Assembly (NCBI GenBank): GCA_023653025.1
Contig: JAMNXS010000013.1
Location: 1-53,124, forward strand
Origin: Burkholderiaceae bacterium
GTDB taxonomy: Bacteria; Pseudomonadota; Gammaproteobacteria; Burkholderiales; Burkholderiaceae_D
Reading direction: 5' to 3'
Length of the DNA: 53,124 bases
The position numbers and the translations under genes were made by a program. Below are positions 9,336 through 18,113 of the stretch, piece by piece. Below the pieces are notes generated by a model. The model had not been told where the DNA came from and did not search any database. It was given only the letters and a program-made list of their open reading frames with translations. Numbering within the stretch: the stretch's first letter is position 1; every line of letters begins with the position of its first letter.

Positions 9336-10013
9336 TCAGAACGGCCACCACTTGAACAGCGCGCTGGTGCCCCAGCCGGCGCGGGTGGCATTCGCATGGT
9401 CGCCGACGGCGCGGTAGGCGATCTGTGCATTGGCCAGCCGGCGCGACTGCACGGTATTGATTGCGCTGACATCCTCGGGGCGGATGATGCCGGTGACCTG
9501 GATCACCTCCCCGCCTTCGGACAGCGACAACTGCTTCTCGCCGCGCACGACGAGGTTGCCGTTGGCCTGTACCTCGATGACGGTGGCGGCGATCGAGCCG
9601 GTCAGCGATGCGCGCTGGTCGGCGGTGGCCGCGCCATTGCTGGTGACCGTGCCGCCGGCGGTGTTGAGGCCGGTCAGCGCGCTGCCCATGGAGCGGGCCA
9701 GTTTGTCGGTCAGCCCCTGCGGAATGACGTCGTTCTCGGATTCGCGCGAGAGTTCGTTCGTTAAAGAACGGTTCGCCTGCGTCGATTCACTGAGCAGGAC
9801 AGTGATGATGTCGCCGATCCGGTAGTCGCGGCGCTTGGCCTGCCACAGGTCGGTGCTGTCGGACGCGAAGATGGCACCGGTCGCACGCGCCGGCCGCTCG
9901 CGCGGCATCGGCTGTACCGGGGCGAAGCTGGGCGAATGCGCCATCGGCATCGGTCCGGCACATGCCGACAGCAGCGCGGCCGCAGTCACGGACAGCATCA
10001 GGGTCTTCTTCAT
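9336..10013 (-). CDS. flgH: Flagellar L-ring lipoprotein FlgH
   Basis: FlgH forms the outer-membrane L ring. The 225-aa product begins with a lipoprotein signal ending in the lipobox LLSAC (Cys at about 18). It then carries the conserved LWQAKRRDYRIGDIITVLLSE and the C-terminal VTGIIRPEDVSAINTVQSRRLANAQIAY block typical of FlgH. GAGAGG stands eight bases before the start. It lies between flgG and flgI, with flgI beginning within 20 bases of its stop. Confidence 0.96.
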   Translation of the reverse strand: MKKTLMLSVTAAALLSACAGPMPMAHSPSFAPVQPMPRERPARATGAIFASDSTDLWQAKRRDYRIGDIITVLLSESTQANRSLTNELSRESENDVIPQGLTDKLARSMGSALTGLNTAGGTVTSNGAATADQRASLTGSIAATVIEVQANGNLVVRGEKQLSLSEGGEVIQVTGIIRPEDVSAINTVQSRRLANAQIAYRAVGDHANATRAGWGTSALFKWWPF

Positions 10014-10077
10014 GTTCCGGCCTCTCGGGTCAGGCGGCCTGTGCCTTGCGCTGGGCGCGCGGCGCGGCCTGTGTTGA

Positions 10078-10863
10078 TTACAGGTTGTTGTTCAGGAAGC
10101 GCAGCATGCCGTCGGCCGCCGAGATCGCTTTCGAGTTGATTTCGTAGGCGCGCTGGGTCTCGATCATGTTCACCATCTCTTCGACCACGTTCACGTTCGA
10201 CGCCTCGAGCATGCCCTGGCGCAGCGTGCCGGCGGCCTGCGTGCCCGGGTTCAGCAGCTGCGGTTCGCCGCTGGCGACCGTCTGCTTGTAGAGGTTATTG
10301 CCCAGCGGCTGCAGGCCGGCCGGGTTCACGAAGCGCGCGATCTGGATTTGGCCCAGCTGCTGCGCACCGCCGCCGGCAAAGAGCTCAACGCTGACCGTGC
10401 CGTCCTCGCCGATCGTGATCGACGACGCGTTGCCCGGGATGACGATAGGTGGCGCCAGTGGATTGCCGGTGGACGTCACTAGCTGTCCGGTGTTGGAAAG
10501 CTTGAACGAGCCGTCACGCGAGTAGGCGAGCGTGCCGTCCGGCATCTGGATCTGGAACATGCCCTCGCCCGCGACCGCGATGTCGAGCGCGTTCTGGGTG
10601 TTGATCATGTTGCCCTGGGCGTGGATCTTTTCGGTCGCGACCACGCGCGTGCCAGTACCCAGCATCAGACCGGTCGGCGCCTGCGTCGCCTGCGCGGTCT
10701 GGCCGCCGGCCTGCCGCACGTTCTGGTAAAGCAGGTCTTCGAACAGCGCGCGGTCGCGCTTGAAGCCGGTCGTATTGACGTTGGCCAGGTTATTCGAGAT
10801 GACATTCAGCCGGGTCTGCTGCGCATCCAGGCCGGTCTTGGCTACCCACATTGAAGCGTCCAT
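10078..10863 (-). CDS. flgG: Distal rod protein FlgG
   Basis: FlgG is the distal rod subunit. At 261 aa it is standard in size. It has the N-terminal rod motif SNNLANVNTTGFKRDRALFEDLLYQ and the C-terminal ASNVNVVEEMVNMIETQRAYEINSKAISAADGMLRFLNN. A sigma-54 promoter at 10900-10915 lies about 40 bases upstream. flgG therefore probably starts its own transcription unit (flgGHIJKL), separated from flgF by a tandem repeat array. Confidence 0.96.
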   Translation of the reverse strand: MDASMWVAKTGLDAQQTRLNVISNNLANVNTTGFKRDRALFEDLLYQNVRQAGGQTAQATQAPTGLMLGTGTRVVATEKIHAQGNMINTQNALDIAVAGEGMFQIQMPDGTLAYSRDGSFKLSNTGQLVTSTGNPLAPPIVIPGNASSITIGEDGTVSVELFAGGGAQQLGQIQIARFVNPAGLQPLGNNLYKQTVASGEPQLLNPGTQAAGTLRQGMLEASNVNVVEEMVNMIETQRAYEINSKAISAADGMLRFLNNNL

Positions 10864-10899
10864 GTGATCCTCTGCTGTGTCTGTTTACCGACAGGAATG

Positions 10900-10915
10900 T
10901 GCAAGGACCGTGCCT
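10900..10915 (-). promoter_or_regulatory. Sigma-54 promoter for flgGHIJKL
   Basis: The minus strand reads AGGCACGGTCCTTGCA; the RpoN consensus is TGGCACG-N4-TTGCA. The GG and GC pairs are separated by exactly 10 bases. The only departure is the first base. It lies 37 bases before the flgG start. Confidence 0.8.
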
Positions 10916-11008
10916 GACGGTTTCGCGGCGGGGAAACGGGGCTTTTCGGGGGGGAGCGGCAAGGACTGGCCGCGAGCGGGTGGCAAGGGTTGGCCGTCTT
11001 TTGGAGAT

Positions 11009-11515
11009 GGCGGGTTTCGCTGCGCTCTACCCGCCCTACATATCAAGAGCGATTTAAGTATCCCGGCTACCCGTAGGGCGGATAGAGCGCAGCGAAATCC
11101 GCCGGATCACCGGCCACATCACCCACAAGAATGATTTGGGTATCCCGGCTACCCGTAGGGCGGATAGAGCGCAGCGAAATCCGCCGGATCACCGGCCACA
11201 ACACCCACAAGAATGATTTGGGTATCCCGGCTACCCGTAGGGCGGATAGAGCGCAGCGAAATCCGCCAGCCCAGCAGCCACAACACCCAAAAGAATGATT
11301 TGGGTATCCCGGCTACCCGTAGGGCGGATAGAGCGCAGCGAAATCCGCCGGATCACCGGCCACAACACCCACAAGAATAATTTGGGTATCCCGGCTACCC
11401 GTAGGGCGGGTAGAGCGCAGCGAAACCCGCCAGCCCAGCAGCCACAACACCCACAAGAATAATTTGGGTTTCCCGGCTACCCGTAGGGCGGGTAGAGCGC
11501 AGCGAAACCCGCCAT
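11009..11515. repeat. Tandem array of 82-bp REP-like units between flgF and flgG
   Basis: This explains most of the 661-base gap at 10864-11524. The core reads CCGTAGGGCGGATAGAGCGC, then AGCGAAATCCGCC, and can fold because GGCGGAT pairs with ATCCGCC. Six direct copies start at about 11071, 11153, 11235, 11317, 11399 and 11481, exactly 82 bases apart, with a shared spacer containing CCACAAGAATGATTTGGG. One inverted copy stands at 11009-11039. The last two copies carry GGCGGGT/ACCCGCC, a compensated variant. Similar cores recur at 18014-18103, 20926-21315 and 31726-31812. Nothing gene-like is seen here. Confidence 0.9.
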
Positions 11516-11524
11516 CACATCCCC

Positions 11525-12295
11525 TTACCTCGCCCGCAACATGCTCGCGCCCGACTCGTCGAGCGACTTCGCTTCCTTGATCGTGCGGACCTGGCTCTCA
11601 TACGAGCGCGAGAAGTCGATCAGCTTGACCATCGCGGTGACGACGTTCACGTTGCTGCCTTCGACGGCGCCGGGAACCACGGTCGGCGGTTTGGGACCGT
11701 TGTTGAAGTCGCCGTTCGCGGTGCGGAACTGCGGATACGGCGTGAACAGCGTGTCGGGGCGGCGCTGCAGCGTGATCGCGCTGGCGTCGCGCAGCAACAG
11801 CCGCGCGATCAGCACCGGCTGCTGCGGCGCCGGCTGCGCCGGATCGACCGCATAGATGTCGCCCTGCGCGGTGATGTTGACATCAAATCCCGGCGGTATC
11901 GTGATCGGCACACCGTCTTCAGACAGCACCGGATGGCGCGAGCCGTTTTCCAGTACGCCCTGGCTGTTGATCTTCAGGTCGCCGCGGCGGGTGAAGGCCA
12001 GCGTGCCGTCCGGCGCCTGCACGCCGAGCACGGTCTGGTCCTGCATCGCGACATCGAGCTTGTTGGCGGTCGCGATCAGCGTACCGGGCTCGAGCGAGAC
12101 CGCATTCATCTTCTCGATGAAGGGCTGGATGCGGGTATCGAAGCCGTCGCCCTTGGCCTTGACCGCGACCATTGCATTGTCGAAGCTCTTCTTGAAGCCG
12201 ACGGTCGAGACGTTGGCCAGCTCGTTGTTGAGCTGTTCGCGCAGCAGGCGTCGCTCGTTGATCGACGCCATCGCGGTAAAGGCAAGCCGGTCCAT
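11525..12295 (-). CDS. flgF: Proximal rod protein FlgF
   Basis: FlgF is one of the rod subunits. The 256-aa product has the rod/hook N-terminal pattern (LNNELANVSTVGFKKSFDNAMV) and C-terminal SNVNVVTAMVKLIDFSRSYESQVRTIKEAKSLDESG. GGGGAG lies a few bases before the start. It follows flgE by 22 bases and is the last gene before the repeat array, so flgBCDEF looks like one operon starting at the sigma-54 promoter at 17846. Confidence 0.95.
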   Translation of the reverse strand: MDRLAFTAMASINERRLLREQLNNELANVSTVGFKKSFDNAMVAVKAKGDGFDTRIQPFIEKMNAVSLEPGTLIATANKLDVAMQDQTVLGVQAPDGTLAFTRRGDLKINSQGVLENGSRHPVLSEDGVPITIPPGFDVNITAQGDIYAVDPAQPAPQQPVLIARLLLRDASAITLQRRPDTLFTPYPQFRTANGDFNNGPKPPTVVPGAVEGSNVNVVTAMVKLIDFSRSYESQVRTIKEAKSLDESGASMLRAR

Positions 12296-12317
12296 CGCTA
12301 CTCCCCGTCTTCAGCTA

Positions 12318-15300
12318 TTAACTACGGATGTTGATGATTGCCTGCGTCAGCGTATTGTTGGTTTCAATCGCCTTCGCATTCGCCTGGAAGTTACGCTGGG
12401 CCGTGATCAGTTCGATCAGCTCGGCGGTCAGGTCGACGTTGGCGCGTTCGCGCGCGCCGGCGCGCACGGTGCCGAAACCGGCCGAACCCGCTTCGCCGTA
12501 CTTCGCCTCACCCGACTTCGACGTCGCGTAGTAGCTGGCGTCGCCGATCTGGCGCAGGCCGGTCGGCGCGGCGAAGTTGACCAGCACGATCTTGGCCAGC
12601 GACTTTTGCGTGCCGTTCGAGTACGAGGCCGAGACCAGGCCGTCGTCGCCGATGTCGACGCCGATCAGGTCGCCTTCGGGGCGCCCGTTCTGGTCCTGCT
12701 TCAGTACCGAGAATGGCGACGAGAACTGGGTTGACGACGCATAGTCGATCGAGAACTGCAGCGTCGCGCCGGATGCGCCGATGGTCGTCGACTTGAACGC
12801 GATCGCTTCCACCGGAGACCTCAGGTTGCCGCCCGTGTCGAAGGTCAGTTCGCCCTTGTCGAGGAAGATCGGCGACCACAGGTCGCGGGTTTCATCTTCG
12901 GAGAAGGTGCCCGGATCCGAGGTTTCGAGGCCGTCGCGGTTCACGTAGAGCGGGAAGCCGTCGACGTTCTTTGCCTGCGGCGGCTCGATCCACTTGCTGG
13001 TCGTGCCACGTGCCGACGCCAGGTCGGACAGACCCCAGATCGAGTTGGCCGATACCTTCAGGAAGGAGTTGTCGCCGGTAGTGCCAGTGGTGAACTTGAA
13101 GAACTTGTTGTTGGTACCCGGCTGGGTGTCGATCTCGACTTTCACGCCGTTGACGGTACGGCCGAAGTTGTCGGCCAGGCCGTTGATGCGGCGCTCGAGC
13201 TCGACGCGGAACTCTTCCATCGTGTAGTCGGCCTTCTGCGGCATCTGGATCAGGCCGGTCACGTTATCGACGGTGACGACGAACTGGTTGTTCGAGCCAT
13301 CGACGCGGAACTTGTTGTCGAGGTTCAGGCCGATGGTGTTGCCCGACAAGACCGCCGGATTGGAGGTAATGCCGCGCAGCGGCGTGGCCGATTCCTCCAC
13401 CTCGGCCGCCTCGTCGCCGCGCTGCACGCCGAACAACGTGAAGGCCAGCGCCGACGCTTTCGAGATCTGGATGCTCGAGGTGTCGCCGGTGCTGCCGGAG
13501 CTGATGGTATAGGTGTTGTTGGCTTCGTCGAAGCGCACTTCGACGCCAATGCGCTGGTCGCTGGCATCGATGATGTTTATGCCGTTCGGTAGCACGGCCG
13601 CGCCCCAGGTGCCGGTAGCGGCATCGAGCGCGGTCTCGACGGCGGTCAGGCCGAAGAGGTCATTACGCGCGGTGGTCGCCGAGCGGATCGCGACCGGCGT
13701 ATCGCCGGACGCCTTGAACGTGAACGTCTGGCGCACCGGGTCATAGCCGACCGTGACCTGGGCCGGGAAGTCGGTTTCCTTGTCGATCGCCGCCTGGATC
13801 GCCTTCACCGCCTCGTCCTGCTTGACGGTGGCGAGGTTCGCGATGTCGAACTGATTCTCGTTGAGCGAAATCGTCTTCTCGATGGTGCCGACTTTCAGTC
13901 GGAACAGGTTGGCAGTGGTCGAATTTTCGGACGGCTTCAGGCTGCTGAAATCGAAATAGCGCTGGTCGCCGTAGAGGCGGTTGATCGCGTTCGTCATTTC
14001 GCGCGCGATCTCGACGCCGGTGAACTTCCTGGTCTGCGCCAGATTGCCGAGGTAGGACAAATCCACCGTGACCGGCGTGGTCGAGCCATCGACGACGATA
14101 TCGAACACAATGCCGCCCGGGTTGGAGTCCACGCCGAGCGCCGTCACTTCGAGCGAGGTACCGGCCGGGATGGTGACGTTGTTCGCAAACGGAACAACAG
14201 TCAGCGTCTTGCTGCCGTCGGCGTTGTAGCGGATCGTGGCGTCATACTGGCGTGCCGGGTCGCCGTTCGGGTTGGCCAGGCTCACACCCCGGATATCATT
14301 GACCAGCGCCTCAACCGAAGTGCCGGTAAAGGTGTCGTTGCCGAGGCGCAGCGTCAGGTCACTGCTCAGGTACTCGACGTCATACTTGACTTCGTCGGCG
14401 GTCTTCGCGGTCGCGATCAATTCATAGCCATCGAGCACGTTGGCCACCATCGAGAATTCCGGTATCACCGGCGGTACGACTTCGTCCTTCGGCAACAGGA
14501 TCAGGTCGCCGTCGGCATTGAACGACGCAAAATAGCTCAGCGAATCATCGTCGTTGATCGCCTGCGCCATCTCCTCCAGCATCGATCTTTCGAGCGTGTC
14601 CGAAATCGACGTCAGCTTGTAGTCGGCATCGATTTCGGTCGGGTCGCCGTTGCTGCCGGTCAGGCCCACGACCAGCGTGCCGTTCGGGTTGCCGGCGGTG
14701 AAGTTGGCCGTGTATTTGCCGGCAGCGTTGATTTCGGCTGCCAGGTCGGTGAAGTCGGCGCCGGTATAGGTATCGCTGCCGATGGTCAGCATCAGGCTGT
14801 CGGAGTCGCTGGCGGCCTCGAAACTGAGCTCGGTGATGCGCGTGGTCTCGGTACCCTCGACTTCCTCGGCCGGGCTGCCGACTGCCGGTACGGCAGTCAG
14901 TTCATAGCCGGCGTCGATCTCGGTCGGGTCGCCGCTGACGCCCGTCAGCGATACAGTCAGTTTGCCGGCAACGTTGGTCGCGTTGTACTTGCCGCCGGCG
15001 ATGATGTCCTGTACCAGTTCGTCGAGATCGTCGCCGTTGTAGGTGTCGGGGCCGATGGTCAATTCGAAGGTGGTCGCCGCCGGGTCGGGCTCGAACTCGA
15101 CCTTGTTGATCTTGGTCTCGCGGTCTGCCTCAGTGTCGTCAATTTTCGCGCGTGTGTTCAGCTTGTATGAGTCTGCATTCACGACCGGCGAATAGACGGC
15201 GCCCTTGTCGGCGTTCTCGGCCGTATAGGCGGTGACTTTCTCCGGGAAATCGATGCCGCTCTTCCACTCGCCGATCAGGCTCGGCGACAGCAGGCCGCCG

Positions 15301-16172
15301 CGCACGGTGGCCGGCGTCGACAGTTGCGGATTCTTCAGGTCGTCGAGGTTGAACAGCTTGGTCACGCCGCGCGCAATATCCTGCGGCGGGATGTCGGACT
15401 CGGAGCGGATCTCGCCGTACTTGTTCACGTACTGCTTCTCGCCATCCCTGTCGGTCGATTGGATCAGCAATTCCTGCAGCTTGGTGTCGCCGATGAAGAC
15501 GAAGGTCTGCCACTTGTTGGTCGGATCTTCCGGCGTCGCGACCTGGGTCTTGCGGTAGTAGACGGTGGCCAGGTAGCCGTTGCCGCCGGCGTCGTAGACG
15601 GTCAGCGCAGTGGTCTTGTTGTAGGTGGTGTCGTCGTTGCGGTCGAACGGCAGCGTCGGCACTTTCGCATCGGCCGGCAGGTTCAGGCCCAGCTGCACGG
15701 CCGAGGTAGCCACGGCGTCGCCGGTGGTCTTGCGCGGTATCAGCAGCTTGGACAGATTGTCGAGGTCGGCCTTGCCGGAGGAGTCGACTGCCGCCGCGAT
15801 CAGCGCCTGGCCGGCCGAGTTCACGACGTTGAACGAATCATTCAGAATGAATGTGCCGTTACGCGTGTAAATGTCCTGCAGGCCGTCGGCCGATTTCAGC
15901 GGGAAGAAGCCATCGCCGGTAATCGCGATATCGAGCGAGTTGGCCGAGAACTGAATGTTCCCCTGGCTGAATTCCTGGCTCACCTGCTTCAGCGCGACGC
16001 CCTGGCCGATGGTGGACGATGCTTTCTGCAGCGGCGAAGTCGCGAAGATGTCGCCGAAGTCCGCCCGCGAACGCTTGAAGCCGGTGGTGCCCACGTTGGC
16101 GATGTTGTTGCTGGTGACGGACAGCTGGGCGGTGGCGGCGTTCAGGCCGGTAAGCGAGGTGTAGAAAGACAT
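12318..16172 (-). CDS. flgE: Flagellar hook protein FlgE, giant form with internal repeats
   Basis: FlgE polymerises into the hook. The N-terminus (MSFYTSLTGLNAATAQLSVTSNNIANVGTTGFKRSRADF) and C-terminus (RANVDLTAELIELITAQRNFQANAKAIETNNTLTQAIINIRS) are unmistakable. At 1284 aa it is about three times the usual about 400 aa. Residues about 354-429, 444-524 and 592-680 are three diverged copies of one domain with the pattern LTIG-x-DTY-x-G, DLAAEIN-like helix and a GKYxAT strand; the first two also share GDPTEID-A-x-Y-x-LT. The middle should form outward-facing hook domains. The reading frame is intact, with AGGAG upstream of the start at 16172. Confidence 0.95.
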   Translation of the reverse strand: MSFYTSLTGLNAATAQLSVTSNNIANVGTTGFKRSRADFGDIFATSPLQKASSTIGQGVALKQVSQEFSQGNIQFSANSLDIAITGDGFFPLKSADGLQDIYTRNGTFILNDSFNVVNSAGQALIAAAVDSSGKADLDNLSKLLIPRKTTGDAVATSAVQLGLNLPADAKVPTLPFDRNDDTTYNKTTALTVYDAGGNGYLATVYYRKTQVATPEDPTNKWQTFVFIGDTKLQELLIQSTDRDGEKQYVNKYGEIRSESDIPPQDIARGVTKLFNLDDLKNPQLSTPATVRGGLLSPSLIGEWKSGIDFPEKVTAYTAENADKGAVYSPVVNADSYKLNTRAKIDDTEADRETKINKVEFEPDPAATTFELTIGPDTYNGDDLDELVQDIIAGGKYNATNVAGKLTVSLTGVSGDPTEIDAGYELTAVPAVGSPAEEVEGTETTRITELSFEAASDSDSLMLTIGSDTYTGADFTDLAAEINAAGKYTANFTAGNPNGTLVVGLTGSNGDPTEIDADYKLTSISDTLERSMLEEMAQAINDDDSLSYFASFNADGDLILLPKDEVVPPVIPEFSMVANVLDGYELIATAKTADEVKYDVEYLSSDLTLRLGNDTFTGTSVEALVNDIRGVSLANPNGDPARQYDATIRYNADGSKTLTVVPFANNVTIPAGTSLEVTALGVDSNPGGIVFDIVVDGSTTPVTVDLSYLGNLAQTRKFTGVEIAREMTNAINRLYGDQRYFDFSSLKPSENSTTANLFRLKVGTIEKTISLNENQFDIANLATVKQDEAVKAIQAAIDKETDFPAQVTVGYDPVRQTFTFKASGDTPVAIRSATTARNDLFGLTAVETALDAATGTWGAAVLPNGINIIDASDQRIGVEVRFDEANNTYTISSGSTGDTSSIQISKASALAFTLFGVQRGDEAAEVEESATPLRGITSNPAVLSGNTIGLNLDNKFRVDGSNNQFVVTVDNVTGLIQMPQKADYTMEEFRVELERRINGLADNFGRTVNGVKVEIDTQPGTNNKFFKFTTGTTGDNSFLKVSANSIWGLSDLASARGTTSKWIEPPQAKNVDGFPLYVNRDGLETSDPGTFSEDETRDLWSPIFLDKGELTFDTGGNLRSPVEAIAFKSTTIGASGATLQFSIDYASSTQFSSPFSVLKQDQNGRPEGDLIGVDIGDDGLVSASYSNGTQKSLAKIVLVNFAAPTGLRQIGDASYYATSKSGEAKYGEAGSAGFGTVRAGARERANVDLTAELIELITAQRNFQANAKAIETNNTLTQAIINIRS

Positions 16173-16214
16173 GGATTCTTCTCCTGATTCCCGAGGATGC
16201 TGTATTCGTAAGTG

Positions 16215-16937
16215 TTAGAAGCCGATGCGCCTGACGGTCGACAGGCTGAGCTTGCTGCCGTCGCCGAGTTCGAGCTGCATGTCGCCGGTGACGCTGTCGG
16301 TGGTCACGCTCTTGACGGTGGCCATCGTGCTGACCTCGGCCTTCTTGGCGGTGCCGAAGCGGGTGGTGGTGGCTTCGATACGGTACTGGCCGGTCGCGGC
16401 CGGGTTGCCGGCGTTGTCGTTGCCGTCCCAGGTAAATGCGAAGTCGCCCGCTTTTTGCGCGCCGATCTGGCCGGTGCGCACGAGATTGCCTCGCATGTCG
16501 AAGACCTTGAGCGTGATGCCGTCGACGTCGTTCGGCAGCGCGACCGTGCCGTCGATCGGCTGACCCTGCTCGTACAGCACCTTGCCGTCGCCGATGGAGA
16601 CCTTGCGACCGAGCATGCCAGACGCGTTGCTGATCTGCGAGGTCGACATCGACTTGACGAGGTTCTCGAGATTGGTCGACATCTTGGTCGTGGCCTCCAG
16701 CTGCGAGAACTGCGCGAGCTGGGCGACAAAGGCCTCGTTCTGCATCGGGTCGAGCGGGTTCTGGTTCTTCAGCTGCGTGGTGAACAGCGTCAGGAAGGCC
16801 ATCTGGCCCATCTCGTCGCTCTTGCCGTTGACGAGCGCCTCTTCCTGCTCCTTCTTGTACTGCGCGGTCGTCTTGATCGAGGACGGCAGCGTGTAGGTCG
16901 AGGTATTGGTCGCCGCGCCGGTCGTGGTGGTGGCCAT
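16215..16937 (-). CDS. flgD: Hook cap / assembly scaffold FlgD
   Basis: FlgD caps the growing hook and is discarded when the hook is complete. The 240-aa product contains the family core FLTLFTTQLKNQNPLDPMQNEAFVAQLAQFSQLE at about 48-82. A C-terminal FlgD Tudor-like/FLN region follows (FTWDGNDNAGNPAATGQYRIEA). AAGGACTGATCC precedes the start. The cap must accommodate the giant FlgE here, yet FlgD itself is of ordinary size. It lies between flgC and flgE. Confidence 0.95.
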   Translation of the reverse strand: MATTTTGAATNTSTYTLPSSIKTTAQYKKEQEEALVNGKSDEMGQMAFLTLFTTQLKNQNPLDPMQNEAFVAQLAQFSQLEATTKMSTNLENLVKSMSTSQISNASGMLGRKVSIGDGKVLYEQGQPIDGTVALPNDVDGITLKVFDMRGNLVRTGQIGAQKAGDFAFTWDGNDNAGNPAATGQYRIEATTTRFGTAKKAEVSTMATVKSVTTDSVTGDMQLELGDGSKLSLSTVRRIGF

Positions 16938-16947
16938 GGATCAGTCC

Positions 16948-17379
16948 TTATGCCTTGATGATGTCGAGCGTGCGCATCATCAGTTCGCGCGCGGTGTTCA
17001 CGACTTCGACGTTGTTCTGGTACGAGCGCGAGGCAGCCATCAGATCGACCATCTCGGTCACTTCATTGACGTTGGCCTGGTAGACGAAGCCTTCCCTGTC
17101 GGCCAGCGGATTGTTCGGGTCATAGACTTTCGGTATCGGCTTTTTGTCGTCGAGGATCTTGTCGACCTTGACGCCGCCGACGTACTGCGCGCCGGCATGG
17201 GTCATTTCCTCGTCCATCAGCGCCTTGAATACGGTGCGCTTGCCGCGATACGCGCCCTCTTCCGTGGCCGACGTGGTGCCGGCATTGGCGAGGTTGGAGG
17301 CAGTGGTGTTCATGCGGATCATCTGCGCATTGAGCGCAGTGCCGCCGATACCGAAGATGTTGTCGATGGACATGGGCAT
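16948..17379 (-). CDS. flgC: Proximal rod protein FlgC
   Basis: FlgC is a rod subunit. The 143-aa product shows TALNAQMIRMNTTASNLANAGTTSATEEGAYRGKRTVF near the N-terminus. NVNEVTEMVDLMAASRSYQNNVEVVNTARELMMRTLDI forms the C-terminus, both typical. GGGGAG stands ten bases before the ATG at 17379; a second ATG two codons later is possible. It lies six bases after flgB. Confidence 0.95.
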   Translation of the reverse strand: MPMSIDNIFGIGGTALNAQMIRMNTTASNLANAGTTSATEEGAYRGKRTVFKALMDEEMTHAGAQYVGGVKVDKILDDKKPIPKVYDPNNPLADREGFVYQANVNEVTEMVDLMAASRSYQNNVEVVNTARELMMRTLDIIKA

Positions 17380-17385
17380 GATCGC

Positions 17386-17775
17386 TTACTCCCCTCTCAG
17401 TGCCTTGCGTATGCTCGAGACGCGACTCTCGAGGAAGGACAGCGTCGCCTGGTAGTCGGCGGCCGCCTTACCGTATTTCGATTGCTCGACCGTCAGCTCG
17501 ACCGTGTTGCCGTCGACCGAGGCATTGAACGGCGTGCGGTAGCGCAGGCCGTCGTCGTCGATCTTGTCGTCGCCGAACGCGAAGTGCGTGCCATGCGTGC
17601 TGGCCATCAGTTCGGTCGGCTTGAACTCGGACATGACCTTCTTGAAGTCGATGTCGCGCGCCTTGAAGTGCGGCGTGTCGTCGTTCGCGATATTCCGCGC
17701 GAGCACCTCCATGCGCTGGTTGCGCACCCGAAGTGCCTTCTCGTGTATACCCAATGCGTTGCTCAATACGTCCAT
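17386..17775 (-). CDS. flgB: Proximal rod protein FlgB
   Basis: FlgB is the most proximal rod subunit, contacting FliE. The 129-aa product contains ALRVRNQRMEVLARNIANDDTPHFKARDIDFKKVM, the family N-terminal motif, and the C-terminal helix KAAADYQATLSFLESRVSSIRKALRGE. It is the first gene of flgBCDEF and has a consensus sigma-54 promoter about 70 bases upstream. Confidence 0.95.
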   Translation of the reverse strand: MDVLSNALGIHEKALRVRNQRMEVLARNIANDDTPHFKARDIDFKKVMSEFKPTELMASTHGTHFAFGDDKIDDDGLRYRTPFNASVDGNTVELTVEQSKYGKAAADYQATLSFLESRVSSIRKALRGE

Positions 17776-17845
17776 CGCATGCTCCCTGCCGGCGACGGCG
17801 GAATGTCGACATTCCGCTCAAGTTCCCAGCTGTCGATCCGACTGT

Positions 17846-17861
17846 TGCAAGCGGCGTGCCA
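17846..17861 (-). promoter_or_regulatory. Sigma-54 promoter for flgBCDEF
   Basis: The minus strand reads TGGCACGCCGCTTGCA, a full match to the RpoN consensus TGGCACG-N4-TTGCA. It lies 71 bases before the flgB start. Confidence 0.92.
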
Positions 17862-17965
17862 GAGTGTTTTTGCGAGGGAATGCCGACGGTTTGACGGGGG
17901 TGGCGGCAAGGGTTTGCCGCAAACGGCATCGGCGGGAGTGGCAAGGGTTTGCCGGGCGGCGGCGT

Positions 17966-18103
17966 GGCGGATTGGTCGGGTGCGTTGATGGCGGATTGGT
18001 CGGGTGCGTTGATGGCGGATTTCGCTGCGCTCTATCCGCCCTACGGGTCGACTGTGTTCAGGCTTGATACGTAGGGCGGATAGAGCCGCAGGCGAAATCC
18101 GCC
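17966..18103. repeat. Short tandem repeat followed by an inverted pair of REP-like cores
   Basis: The gap between flgB and the transglycosylase gene (17776-18113) holds the flgB promoter, then two exact 24-base direct copies at 17966-17989 and 17990-18013 (GGCGGATTGGTCGGGTGCGT plus TGAT). A REP-like core in inverse orientation (18014-18046) and one in direct orientation (18070-18103) follow. The two cores form a long potential hairpin just beyond the transglycosylase stop, where it could end or stabilise the message. I see no gene in the gap. Confidence 0.8.
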
Positions 18104-18113
18104 GGGCCGCCCA

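Noticed and set aside
11009-11515. Possible CRISPR array (regular repeat with constant spacing)
   Set aside because: The spacers are nearly identical to each other rather than unique, the repeat folds as a REP element, and no cas genes occur. It is a tandem array.
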